From: Anaerolineae bacterium
Lineage (GTDB): Bacteria; Chloroflexota; Anaerolineae; JAFGEY01
Assembly (NCBI GenBank): GCA_016931365.1
Contig: JAFGEY010000374.1
Location: 1 to 17,181, forward strand
DNA length: 17,181 nt
Reading direction: 5' to 3'
A program made the position numbers and the translations under genes. The notes beneath the pieces are model-generated. The model had not been told where the DNA came from. It saw only the letters and a program-made list of their open reading frames with translations, and searched no databases. Numbering within the stretch: the first letter of the stretch is position 1; every line of letters begins with the position of its first letter. Of the stretch, positions 1 to 7,081 are shown piece by piece.

Positions 1-237
1 ACGATGGTATTGGTGTACCCGATGCTGCTCCTCTCCGGTGCTTTCTTCTCGGTTGAAATAATGCCAGCAGCCATCCGAAAGGTGTCGAACTTGATCCCGC
101 TGACCTACGTGGTCAACCTGCTGCGCGGCTTGTGGATCGGCGAGCCGTGGAGACAGCACACCACCAACTTTATCGTCCTCGCCGGGCTTCTGGTCGCCGG
201 GGTGCTCGTTTCGGTCAAGACCTTTCGCTGGGAATGA
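1..237 (+). CDS. ABC-2 type transporter permease, C-terminal fragment
   Basis: The 5' end lies outside the window; the frame is open from base 1 and ends at TGA 235-237. The visible 78 codons read as the end of an ABC-2 family membrane subunit: a hydrophobic stretch with LLLSGAFFSVEIMP, then the family-typical PLTYVVNLLRGLWIG segment, and a last transmembrane helix (about residues 55-72) ending in KTFRWE. In this family the permease pairs with an ATP-binding subunit to export drugs, lipids or polysaccharides; the substrate cannot be told from this fragment. The ATPase partner is presumably upstream. A terminator-like hairpin follows at 297-332, so this gene probably ends its operon. The family call is firm; the role is not. 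Confidence 0.85.
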   Translation, partial: TMVLVYPMLLLSGAFFSVEIMPAAIRKVSNLIPLTYVVNLLRGLWIGEPWRQHTTNFIVLAGLLVAGVLVSVKTFRWE

Positions 238-296
238 GTGAATTAATCAGCTCCCGTTTCCTCGCCGGAAACGAGGCCTGGCGGTTATCTTTACCT

Positions 297-332
297 CGTG
301 CCGGCAGTCACCCGTCGGCACGTTTCTTTTTT
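297..332 (+). terminator. Rho-independent terminator after the ABC permease
   Basis: CGTGCCGGC (297-305) can pair with GTCGGCACG (314-322), a 9-bp stem with one G-T pair and an 8-nt loop, followed directly by TTTCTTTTTT (323-332). It lies 60 bp after the permease stop. A second small hairpin, CGTTTCC/GGAAACG at 255-273, precedes it and has no T tract. The rest of the 338-bp gap (238-575) holds a GC palindrome at 354-365 and the prs promoter, and no gene that I can support. Confidence 0.75.
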
Positions 333-492
333 CCCGCGCCGGGGTTTTTCTTTGCCGCGCGCGGCGAGTTAGCGCGTCGGGTTAACGCTGTGAGTTAAAT
401 GATATCGTTTTGTTCCTATCAGGCCGAAAAAATCTGCTGTCCCTGCGGTCTAGTTCACCACCTCGGCAAATGTACCCAAGATAGACTCTATT

Positions 493-520
493 TTGTCCCT
501 TTGGACGGATGTGATATAAT
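493..520 (+). promoter_or_regulatory. Promoter of prs, extended -10
   Basis: A perfect TATAAT at 515-520 is preceded by TGa (512-514), the extended -10 form. A weaker -35, TTGTCC (493-498), sits 16 bp upstream. Transcription would start near 527, about 50 nt before the chosen prs start. This is read from consensus only. Confidence 0.7.
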
Positions 521-575
521 CGTTGGGCGAACCGGCTGGCGCGTTTGGGATGATATTCTTGTGAGGAGTGTGTTG

Positions 576-1592
576 ATGGAGTATTCTCGGCTAGATCAGG
601 ACAAGATGGAGCAGATTCGCGTTTTTAGCGGCTCTGCGCACCCTCAATTGGCACAAGAGATTTGCGCTTATCTTGGTGTGCCGTTGCAGCCGTCGATCGC
701 CAGGCATTTCAGCAACGATTGTCTGTACGTTCACCTGGGGGTGAGCGTGCGCGAAAAAGAAGTGTTTATCATCCAGCCCCTCTCGCCGCCAACCAGCGAT
801 CACTTGATGGAGCTGCTCATGATGATCGACACGGCGCGCAGCGGATCGGCCAAACGCATCCATGCGGTAATTCCCTATTACTCGTACGCGCGGTCGGATA
901 AAAAGGATGAGCCGCGCATTTCGATCACCGGACGGCTGGTCGCCGACCTGTTGGAGACGGCGGGTGTCGATCATGTAGTGACGATGACTCTGCACTCGCC
1001 GCAGGTGCACGGCTTTTTCAAGGTGCCCACCGATCACTTGACCGCCCAATCGGTGTTGGTACAGCACCTCAAACAAACTCACGATCTTGCCAACACGATG
1101 GTGGTATCACCTGACATCGGTCACGCCAAGCAGGCAGCCAAGTTTGCTCGCGCGTTGGGCGTGGGGCTTGCGGCGGCCAACAAGGAACGGCTGACGGATG
1201 AAGTCGTGTCCATCGATTCGCTCATCGGCGATGTTCGGGGTAAAGATGTGATTATCAACGATGATGAGATTGCCACCGCAGGTTCGTTGATCGAATTATT
1301 GGGCCAGCTTCGCAAAGAGGGGGTTGGCAGGGTGACGGTCACATGCACGCACGGGGTGTTCAGCGGCCCGGCCGTTGAACGGCTCAAAGCATTTCCCGAG
1401 ATCGACGAGATTGTGACGACCAATACGGTGCCCATTCCCGAGGAAAAGCGGCTGCCCAATATGACCGTTCTTTCCGTCGCTTCGATCTTTGGCCAGACGA
1501 TTCACTGCAATACGCTGGGCCAATCGGTGGGCGAGTTGTTTGCTTTCTGGTTGGATGAAGAACGTTATCAGGTTTCGTCGGAAGCGGGCTGA
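576..1592 (+). CDS. prs: Ribose-phosphate pyrophosphokinase (PRPP synthetase)
   Basis: Predicted cytoplasmic enzyme of 338 aa that makes PRPP from ribose 5-phosphate and ATP, feeding purine, pyrimidine, histidine, tryptophan and NAD synthesis. Visible motifs: N-terminal FSGSAHP (17-23); the segment VIPYYSYARSDKKDEPR (98-114); TMTLHSPQVHGFF (136-148); VVSPDIG (176-182); a K-E-R triplet (203-205) in the place of the catalytic KRR loop; and the PRPP loop IINDDEIATAGS (226-237), followed by CTHGVFSGPA (257-266). The DDEIATAGS form of the loop differs from the DDMIDTAGT of Bacillus/E. coli enzymes. The start at ATG 576 is chosen because GAGGAG (563-568) lies 7 nt upstream; ATG 606 would also preserve the fold. 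The frame is open upstream to 399, but that part precedes the promoter. The 3' end overlaps the opposing ATPase gene by 25 bp. Confidence 0.93.
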   Translation: MEYSRLDQDKMEQIRVFSGSAHPQLAQEICAYLGVPLQPSIARHFSNDCLYVHLGVSVREKEVFIIQPLSPPTSDHLMELLMMIDTARSGSAKRIHAVIPYYSYARSDKKDEPRISITGRLVADLLETAGVDHVVTMTLHSPQVHGFFKVPTDHLTAQSVLVQHLKQTHDLANTMVVSPDIGHAKQAAKFARALGVGLAAANKERLTDEVVSIDSLIGDVRGKDVIINDDEIATAGSLIELLGQLRKEGVGRVTVTCTHGVFSGPAVERLKAFPEIDEIVTTNTVPIPEEKRLPNMTVLSVASIFGQTIHCNTLGQSVGELFAFWLDEERYQVSSEAG

Positions 1593-2752
1593 CCAAAGAC
1601 CAGGGTCAACGTAACGTTTTCGTGATGCGCGCGTTGCACCTCAAGGGGCGACAAGGTATGAGGCAAGGTGATAACCCGCTTGTGGTTGCCGATGTGGACG
1701 ATCAATTCGTCGGCAGATGAGCGGGTTACTTGAACTTCGGCGCTGGCGACAAAGGGCAGCGGAATGATCAACGTGTATGTGTTGTCGGTCCGAACGATGC
1801 GCATCTCTTCACCAAGATAGAATATGTCGGCCGGATCGCGATCGCCGAATATGGCCTGGCCCATCTGGCGGAGCATCTCCAGGCCAACGACTTCGCGGCC
1901 AAAGAGGGGCACGGACAAAATAGGCAGTGGGGCAAAAGCCTCCTGTACGGTCTGCTGATATTGCGCCTGGATGGTGTGCCATTCCTGAAAATAGGCATCC
2001 TGAACCTGCGAGGGCAGGACGCGGTTGCAGATCACCATGTCGGTCGAGTAACCATAAAGATTGAGGTAGGTATAAGCGCGCTGCGCCTCCTTGATCACCA
2101 TCTTTTCGGGGTTCAGCACCAGCCGCGCCGATGCGCGCTCGCGATCGGTGAGCAGGTCTTGCATCCGCTCGAGTTGGGCCATCAACTGCCCGATGGCTTC
2201 AAAGACTTGGTCGTCGGGGATGGGCAGGCTGGTGATGGCGTGCAAGAGTGGCCGGGTGGCGGCAACGGCTTTTCTTTTCCAGGGAAATATTTTGTCCAGG
2301 TACCAGTGTCCGATCTCGGGCAGGGTGAGCAGTTGCAGCGTTGCGCCGGTAGGGGCGCAGTCCATAATGATCACGTCGTACGCCCCGCTGTCGTGCAGAT
2401 GCACAATTTCGACCAGGCTGGCCAGGTCTTCCATGCCGGGCAGCACGGTCAATTCTTCGGCGACAATGCTTTCCAATCCCGTCCAGGCGAACACGGAAGC
2501 CATGTATCGCTGCATATTGCCCCAGTATTTATCCATCTGATACAGGATATCCACTTCCTGGCCCCACAGGTTGGGCGCGACCGGCGTCGGTTCCGGCCCC
2601 AGGGGCAGATCGAACGAGTCGGCGAGGCTGTGCGCCGAGTCGGTGCTGACGACGATTGTGCGGTAGCCCAGTTCGGCGCAGCGCAGGGCGGTCGCCGCTG
2701 AAACGCTGGTCTTGCCGACGCCGCCTTTGCCGGTGTAAAGCAGGATGCGCAT
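1568..2752 (-). CDS. ArsA/Get3-family ATPase with C-terminal HSP20-like domain
   Basis: A 394-aa soluble P-loop ATPase of the SIMIBI class. Motifs: deviant Walker A GKGGVGKT (8-15), switch I with STDSAHSLADSFD (36-48), the A-loop-like GMEDLASL (106-113), and switch II with IIMDCAPTGATLQLL (128-142). One ATPase domain is present, so it would act as a homodimer. The last ~80 residues form beta-rich sequence resembling the ArsA HSP20-like domain often fused to this family in Chloroflexota and cyanobacteria. Family members pump arsenite with ArsB or target tail-anchored proteins; neither an arsB nor an arsR-like gene is nearby, and no Get3-type CxxC is seen, so arsenic resistance should not be assumed. 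ATG at 2752 has GGAG 7 nt upstream and a strong promoter. It is divergent from mtaB and convergent with prs. Confidence 0.88.
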   Translation of the reverse strand: MRILLYTGKGGVGKTSVSAATALRCAELGYRTIVVSTDSAHSLADSFDLPLGPEPTPVAPNLWGQEVDILYQMDKYWGNMQRYMASVFAWTGLESIVAEELTVLPGMEDLASLVEIVHLHDSGAYDVIIMDCAPTGATLQLLTLPEIGHWYLDKIFPWKRKAVAATRPLLHAITSLPIPDDQVFEAIGQLMAQLERMQDLLTDRERASARLVLNPEKMVIKEAQRAYTYLNLYGYSTDMVICNRVLPSQVQDAYFQEWHTIQAQYQQTVQEAFAPLPILSVPLFGREVVGLEMLRQMGQAIFGDRDPADIFYLGEEMRIVRTDNTYTLIIPLPFVASAEVQVTRSSADELIVHIGNHKRVITLPHTLSPLEVQRAHHENVTLTLVFGQPASDET

Positions 2753-2780
2753 AAGCTATCTCCAGAAAAGAATGGGGTTT

Positions 2781-2809
2781 ATTATAGCCCCTTGAGCCGA
2801 GAGAGTCAA
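2781..2809 (-). promoter_or_regulatory. Promoter of the ArsA-like ATPase gene
   Basis: On the minus strand TTGACT (2809-2804) is followed after exactly 17 bp by TATAAT (2786-2781). Both boxes are at or near consensus. Transcription would start near 2774, about 20 nt before the ATG, with GGAG at 2763-2760 as ribosome binding site. The -35 box sits next to the mtaB start codon on the other strand. Confidence 0.8.
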
Positions 2810-2812
2810 TCC

Positions 2813-4090
2813 GTGGCAACGCGAGTTTATGTCGAGAGCCTGGGCTGTAAATTGAACCAATGCGAGCGCGATCGGCTGGCGCAGCAGTTCGCCGAATCCG
2901 GTTTCCTCGTTGTCGACCAGGTGCAAGAGGCCGATTTGTGCGTGCTCAACACCTGCGCGGTGACGCACGTCGCGGCGGGCAAATCGCGGCGGCGGGCGCA
3001 CCAGTTGCGGCGGCTCAACCCGTCGATGTGGCTGGTGGCGACGGGATGCTACACCGGTATCAGTGACAACGGTCTGTGTGCCGACCTGATCGTGGAAAAC
3101 GCGGACAAAGATAGCCTCGTGTCGCGGGTGCAGGCGGCAGTGCGTTCGACAGACCTGTTTGCCGGTGAGAAACCGGATGGCATCGAGCGCTCTCTCCTCA
3201 CTCGGACGCGCCCGTTGGTCAAAATCCAGGACGGCTGCGACAACGATTGTTCGTATTGCATCGTCCGCGTGCTGCGGGGACGGCAGCGCAGCCGCCCGCG
3301 CGGTCAAGTGGTGGCCGAAGTGATCTCGTTGGTGGGGCAGGGCCACCGCGAGGTCGTGCTGACCGGCGTCCACGTCGGCGCATACGGGCGAGAAGGCGGC
3401 GACAGTCTGGCCGGATTGGTGCGTGCGATCCTCGATCAAACCCACGCGCCGGAACGGCTGCGTCTTTCGTCAATCGAACCGTGGGACCTGACGCCGGGCT
3501 TTTTCGACCTCTGGCAGGATGCCCGGCTGTGCCGCCACCTGCATCTGCCCCTGCAAAGCGGCTGCGACGCGACCCTGGCGCGGATGAACCGCCGCTACAC
3601 CACCGCCCGGTTTGCCGATCAGGTCGCGCAGGCGCGTGCGGCGATCCCTGATCTGGCCATCACCACCGACCTGATCGTCGGCTTTCCGGGCGAGAGCGAG
3701 GCCGAGTTTGCCCAAAGCCTGACCTTTGTCGAACAGATGGCCTTTGCCCGCGCGCACGTCTTTCCTTTTTCACCGCGTCCGGGCACGCCTGCCGCAGCGA
3801 TGCCCGGTCAGATCGATCCTCAAACCCGGCGCGACCGCACACGGCAGATGTCCCAGGTAGCCCAGCGAAGCAGCGAGGCGTTCCGGCAGCGCTTTCTCGG
3901 CCGGGTGCTTGCTGTGTTGTGGGAAACTCGCCGTGCCGATGGGCGCTGGTCGGGCCTGACCGACAATTACATTCGCGTCTTTGCGAACTCGAAGCGGGCG
4001 TTGTCTAATACAATCTGCCTCGTCCGGCTGCTTGCCCTCGATGCGAGTGGGATGCGCGGCGAATGGGTTGCCGGTTCAGCTTGCTCGTGA
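2813..4090 (+). CDS. mtaB: tRNA (t6A37-C2)-methylthiotransferase MtaB
   Basis: A 425-aa radical-SAM enzyme that converts t6A37 to ms2t6A37 in ANN-decoding tRNAs, with two [4Fe-4S] clusters. The N-terminal UPF0004 domain carries Cys12 (ESLGCKLNQCE), Cys48 (VLNTCAVT) and Cys79 (ATGCY). The radical-SAM CxxxCxxC is Cys142/146/149 (DGCDNDCSYC). Further family blocks: EVVLTGVHVGAYG, LRLSSIEPWD, LHLPLQSGCD, TTDLIVGFPGE and FPFSPRPGTPA. The last ~60 residues fit a TRAM RNA-binding domain. The LGCKLNQCE form and the length favour MtaB over MiaB or RimO. GTG 2813 is chosen because GAGAG lies about 7 nt upstream and the protein then starts MATRVYVESLGC; TTG 2792 would add 7 residues and has no ribosome binding site. 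It is divergent from the ATPase gene with a 60-bp gap. Confidence 0.92.
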   Translation: MATRVYVESLGCKLNQCERDRLAQQFAESGFLVVDQVQEADLCVLNTCAVTHVAAGKSRRRAHQLRRLNPSMWLVATGCYTGISDNGLCADLIVENADKDSLVSRVQAAVRSTDLFAGEKPDGIERSLLTRTRPLVKIQDGCDNDCSYCIVRVLRGRQRSRPRGQVVAEVISLVGQGHREVVLTGVHVGAYGREGGDSLAGLVRAILDQTHAPERLRLSSIEPWDLTPGFFDLWQDARLCRHLHLPLQSGCDATLARMNRRYTTARFADQVAQARAAIPDLAITTDLIVGFPGESEAEFAQSLTFVEQMAFARAHVFPFSPRPGTPAAAMPGQIDPQTRRDRTRQMSQVAQRSSEAFRQRFLGRVLAVLWETRRADGRWSGLTDNYIRVFANSKRALSNTICLVRLLALDASGMRGEWVAGSACS

Positions 4091-4096
4091 TAAAAT
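4068..4096 (+). promoter_or_regulatory. Promoter for the small membrane protein / comEC unit
   Basis: TTGCCG (4068-4073), a 17-bp spacer and TAAAAT (4091-4096) make a plausible housekeeping promoter that overlaps the end of mtaB. Transcription would start near 4103, just before the structured leader at 4107-4170. Confidence 0.55.
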
Positions 4097-4106
4097 GAGA
4101 ATGCAA

Positions 4107-4170
4107 TCGTACTCGTTCAAACAAACCAAGTCGCCCGTCACCTGAACTGCTTTAGTTTGATGGAGTACGA
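4107..4170 (+). promoter_or_regulatory. Structured leader element, copy 1
   Basis: TCGTACTC (4107-4114) is the exact reverse complement of GAGTACGA (4163-4170). Inside, after a symmetric 3x3 internal loop (gtt 4115-4117 / atg 4160-4162), CAAAC (4118-4122) pairs with GTTTG (4155-4159), and AAA/TTT may extend it with a one-base bulge. The 32-nt apical part contains CAAGTCGCCCGT (4127-4138). The element lies in the predicted 5' leader, 15 nt before the Shine-Dalgarno of the next gene. Sequence and structure recur at 16865-16951 upstream of an unrelated gene. No known riboswitch class was recognised. Confidence 0.5.
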
Positions 4171-4195
4171 GAGGCACACTATTCAGGAGGGTTCG

Positions 4196-4576
4196 ATGAG
4201 CAACAAGGACGAACTGGAACGCCTGCGCCGGTTGCGTGAGCGGCAGATTGCTTCGCGCAACCCTCACAAAAAGCTGCTCAAGCACGATGAAAAGGTGCGC
4301 GGCAAGTTTGCGAAAAAAAGCGAATCCTGGAAAGAGATTTTAGCGGTCATTCCGACCACCTGGTGGGGGATGATTATCGGCGGGATCGTCGGGTTTATCC
4401 TGGCCCTGGTCTTTCATCTGGTGCTCAAGGTCAAGCCGCTCAAATTGGAAGCGTTCTGGGTCGAATATTTGTGGTACACCCTGATCCTGCTCGGTGTGGC
4501 GATCGGGCGGATGCTCGGCGCGGCGCTGGATTGGCAGGATGATCACGAAAAGACGGTGGTGCGCGGGCGTCGCTGA
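4196..4576 (+). CDS. Small two-helix membrane protein of unknown function
   Basis: A 126-aa protein that I do not recognise. Residues 1-48 are highly charged and probably helical (ELERLRRLRERQ, then a Lys/Arg-rich stretch). Two transmembrane helices follow at about 56-77 (TWWGMIIGGIVGFILALVFH) and 88-110 (a Trp/Tyr/Leu-rich stretch ending GRMLGAA), and the C-terminus is short and charged. The start at ATG 4196 has AGGAGG (4185-4190) 5 nt upstream. An in-frame ATG at 4160 is rejected because it lies in the 3' arm of the leader hairpin, whose other copy has ACG there. The gene sits 21 bp ahead of comEC in the same direction, so co-transcription is likely. That suggests, but does not show, a link to the envelope or to DNA uptake. 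Confidence 0.75.
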   Translation: MSNKDELERLRRLRERQIASRNPHKKLLKHDEKVRGKFAKKSESWKEILAVIPTTWWGMIIGGIVGFILALVFHLVLKVKPLKLEAFWVEYLWYTLILLGVAIGRMLGAALDWQDDHEKTVVRGRR

Positions 4577-4597
4577 GATCGCGCGGAGGGTCGGGCG

Positions 4598-6925
4598 GTG
4601 ATTTTGATCTATCTTGCCTCGGCCTGGATGATCGGCATGTATTGCGCCTCGCAGTGGGCGTTGCCACTCTGGCTGTGGGGCGCGGTTGCCGTGCCGTTTT
4701 GCAGTGTGATTGTGCTGTGGAAGCGCCAGCCGCCCGCGCGGCTAGCGGGTTGGTGCGGTCTGTTCCTCTGTCTGGGCGCCCTTCGCTATCTCTTCGCTTT
4801 ACCTCATTTTGATGCGCACAGCGTGGCGACGTACAACGATCGAGGGTGGGTCACGCTGACCGGCATCGTCGCTGCCGAGCCGGACGTGCGCGACAGCTAT
4901 GCCAACCTGCGCGTGCGCGCTGAGACCCTGGCGGTGGCGGATGGATGCCCGTTCGACGTTGGGGGGATGGTGCTCGTCCGCGCGCCGCGCTACCCTGAAT
5001 TCCTTTACGGCGATCGGGTGCAAGTGCATGGGCAACTCGAAACGCCGCCCGTGTTCGACACCTTTTCCTACCGCGACTACCTGGCCCGCAAGGGCGTCTA
5101 CAGCCTGGCGCGCTGGGCGCAGATCGACACCCTGGCGCGCGGACAGGGCAATCCGTTGATGGCGCTGTTGCTTCAATTCAAACGGCACACGCAGGGCGTC
5201 ATCGCCCAGATTTTGCCCGAACCGGCGGCCTCCTTGCTGACTGGCATCTTGCTCGGCATCGAAACAGGTATGTCGCCCGACCTGGCCCAGGCGTTCAGCC
5301 GGACGGGGACATCGCACATCATTGCTATTTCGGGGTTCAATATGGCGCTGATCAGCGGCGCGATCTCGTCTTTGAGCATCAAGCTGGCCGGGCGCCGGTC
5401 GGCGGCCTGGTTTTCGACGGCGGCGATTGCGCTGTACACACTCTTGGTCGGCGCGTCGGCGGCAGTGGTGCGCGCGGCCTTGATGGGCTGTGTGGGCGTG
5501 TGGGGCCAGCATTTTGGGCGGCAGAACTCGGCGCCCAACGCGCTTTTTGCCACGGCGCTGTTAATGACAGCCTGGAGCCCGCACGCGCTGTGGGACCTGG
5601 GCTTTCAACTCTCTTTTGCCGCCACGCTGGGGTTGATCCTGCTGGCAGATCCTGTGACCGAAGGTTTTAAGACACTGCTGCGCTTTCTACTGCCGCTCAA
5701 TCGGGTCGAACCGGCGGTCAAACTGCTCGAAGAAACGCTGATTTTGACCGCCTGCGCGCAACTGACCACGCTGCCGATCATCCTCTACAATTTTCATCGC
5801 CTGTCCCTGATCGCGTTGTTGAGCAATGCACTGGCGCTCCCGGCGCAAAACTGGGTGATGCTCTTTGGCGCGCTGGCGGTGGCGGCCGGCCTGCTCTGGC
5901 TGCCGTTGGGGCGGGTGTTGGGCTGGGCGGCCTGGCTGTTTCTGTCCTGGACGATTGGCGTCGTCGAGTGGACGGCGGCTTTTCCGCGCGCCGAGGTCGA
6001 CCTGGGCTGGTTCAATCCAGGGTTGGTGGCAGGCTGGTATGCTCTGCTGATGGGAGGTTGGTGGCTGGTCAAACAGCCGGCAGAGCGGCGCAAAACACTC
6101 CCGGCGTGGTTGGCCCGGCAGGTTTCAGCCCGGTGGTTGATCGGCCTGGCGGCGATCGCTGCCGTGCTCGCCTGGACGGCGGCCCTCTCGCTGCCCGACG
6201 GCAAGCTGCACGTCACCTTTTTCGACGTTGGCGAGGGCGACGCGGTACTGATCGAGACGCCGCGCGGGCAGCAGATTTTGGTCAACGGCGGGCCGGCGCC
6301 GTCGCGCGTGCTGGCCCAGTTGGGTCAGCGGCTGCCCTTTTGGGATCGCCGCCTGGATCTGGTAATATTGACCGACGTGGAGGACAAACACCTGCTGGGA
6401 CTGGTTTCGGCGTTGGCGCGTTATCGCGTCGACCAGGTGCTGCAAGGGCCGGCAGAGTGCGATTCGTCAACATGCGAGGAATGGCAGAGGGTGCTCCAAA
6501 AGAAGGTGGTGTCGCCTCAGGTTCTGCCCGCGGGCGCGCAGATCGATCTGGGTGACGGGCTGCTGCTTGCCGTTCTGCACGCCGAGTCGCTGACCCTGCG
6601 GATCGACTATGGATCGACCTGTTTTTTGCTCGCCGCCAGCGCGACCGAAGACGCCGAACGGGCAATACTGGCGCAGGGCGCCCATCTGCGCTGTGACGTG
6701 CTCCAGGTCGGTGATGGGGGCAGCAGGCAGGCGTCGACGGAGGCATTTCTGGAGGCGGTCAACCCGGCGCTGGCCGTCATCTCGTGCGGAGAAAATCAGC
6801 GTGGCACGCGCCCGGCGCAGGAGACGCTGGATCGATTCACGGCGCGGGGCGCGACCGTGGCACAGACTTGCGAGCGGGGCAACGTTGAGGTGATCAGCGA
6901 TGGCGGCGGTTACACGGTCAGGTGA
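4598..6925 (+). CDS. comEC: ComEC/Rec2-type DNA uptake channel with degenerate MBL domain
   Basis: A 775-aa polytopic protein with full-length ComEC layout. N-terminal helices and an OB-like DUF4131 region come first (to about 180, with YGDRVQVHGQLETPP and FSYRDYLARKGVYS). The Competence domain follows (about 205-500), with the hallmark GTSHIIAISGFNMALISG, and then a metallo-beta-lactamase-like domain (537-775). ComEC forms the inner-membrane channel for single-stranded DNA in transformation. In the MBL domain FFDVGEGDAVLIETP survives, but the THxHxDH motif reads TDVEDKH (592-598), the later GD is AS (680-681), and HHGS is DGGS (706-709). Metal-dependent nuclease activity is therefore unlikely (inference). 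GTG 4598 has GGAGGG 7 nt upstream. No comEA, comF or pilus genes are in the window. Confidence 0.9.
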   Translation: MILIYLASAWMIGMYCASQWALPLWLWGAVAVPFCSVIVLWKRQPPARLAGWCGLFLCLGALRYLFALPHFDAHSVATYNDRGWVTLTGIVAAEPDVRDSYANLRVRAETLAVADGCPFDVGGMVLVRAPRYPEFLYGDRVQVHGQLETPPVFDTFSYRDYLARKGVYSLARWAQIDTLARGQGNPLMALLLQFKRHTQGVIAQILPEPAASLLTGILLGIETGMSPDLAQAFSRTGTSHIIAISGFNMALISGAISSLSIKLAGRRSAAWFSTAAIALYTLLVGASAAVVRAALMGCVGVWGQHFGRQNSAPNALFATALLMTAWSPHALWDLGFQLSFAATLGLILLADPVTEGFKTLLRFLLPLNRVEPAVKLLEETLILTACAQLTTLPIILYNFHRLSLIALLSNALALPAQNWVMLFGALAVAAGLLWLPLGRVLGWAAWLFLSWTIGVVEWTAAFPRAEVDLGWFNPGLVAGWYALLMGGWWLVKQPAERRKTLPAWLARQVSARWLIGLAAIAAVLAWTAALSLPDGKLHVTFFDVGEGDAVLIETPRGQQILVNGGPAPSRVLAQLGQRLPFWDRRLDLVILTDVEDKHLLGLVSALARYRVDQVLQGPAECDSSTCEEWQRVLQKKVVSPQVLPAGAQIDLGDGLLLAVLHAESLTLRIDYGSTCFLLAASATEDAERAILAQGAHLRCDVLQVGDGGSRQASTEAFLEAVNPALAVISCGENQRGTRPAQETLDRFTARGATVAQTCERGNVEVISDGGGYTVR

Positions 6926-6931
6926 GGCGGC

Positions 6932-6959
6932 TTGCGCCAGGCCGGTGAATCTGTATAAT
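6932..6959 (+). promoter_or_regulatory. Promoter of the DUF4430-like surface protein gene
   Basis: TTGCGC (6932-6937), a 16-bp spacer and a perfect TATAAT (6954-6959) lie just after the comEC stop. Transcription would start near 6966 and give a leader of about 115 nt. Confidence 0.6.
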
Positions 6960-6986
6960 AGCGTTGCGATCACTGACAGCCGACCA

Positions 6987-7026
6987 CCGACGACCACTCG
7001 GTTACCAGGCAAGTCGTGGTCGACGG
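6987..7026 (+). promoter_or_regulatory. Leader hairpin upstream of the surface protein gene
   Basis: CCGACGACCAC (6987-6997) can pair with GTGGTCGACGG (7016-7026): an 11-bp stem with a single A-A mismatch and an 18-nt loop. There is no T tract, so it is not a terminator. Its role is unknown. The cobalamin riboswitch B12 box is not seen. Confidence 0.4.
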
Positions 7027-7081
7027 CCAGGCATACCTATCAATGTGATCAAAGCGATCCAGATTGTTATTGTGGTTGGTT

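Noticed and set aside
399..575. N-terminal extension of prs
   Set aside because: It covers the promoter (TATAAT 515-520), is Cys-rich and unlike PRPP synthetases, and a good ribosome binding site precedes ATG 576.
570..590. A third copy of the leader element at the prs start, which shares TTGATGGAGTA
   Set aside because: Only 11 bases match; no upstream arm or CAAGTC-GCCCGT block is found, and here ATG is the start codon after a Shine-Dalgarno. Probably chance.
1730..2701. A 323-codon open frame on the plus strand opposite the ArsA-like gene
   Set aside because: It mirrors the codon structure of the ATPase on the other strand, shows no recognisable motif and has no ribosome binding site. 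The ATPase has clear Walker and switch motifs.
1568..2752. Arsenic-resistance function for the ArsA-like ATPase
   Set aside because: Only one ATPase domain, no arsenite-binding Cys triad recognised, and no arsB, arsC or arsR-like gene nearby.
6966..7081. A cobalamin riboswitch before the DUF4430-like (transcobalamin-like) gene
   Set aside because: The leader is too short and lacks the B12 box; only a simple hairpin is visible.
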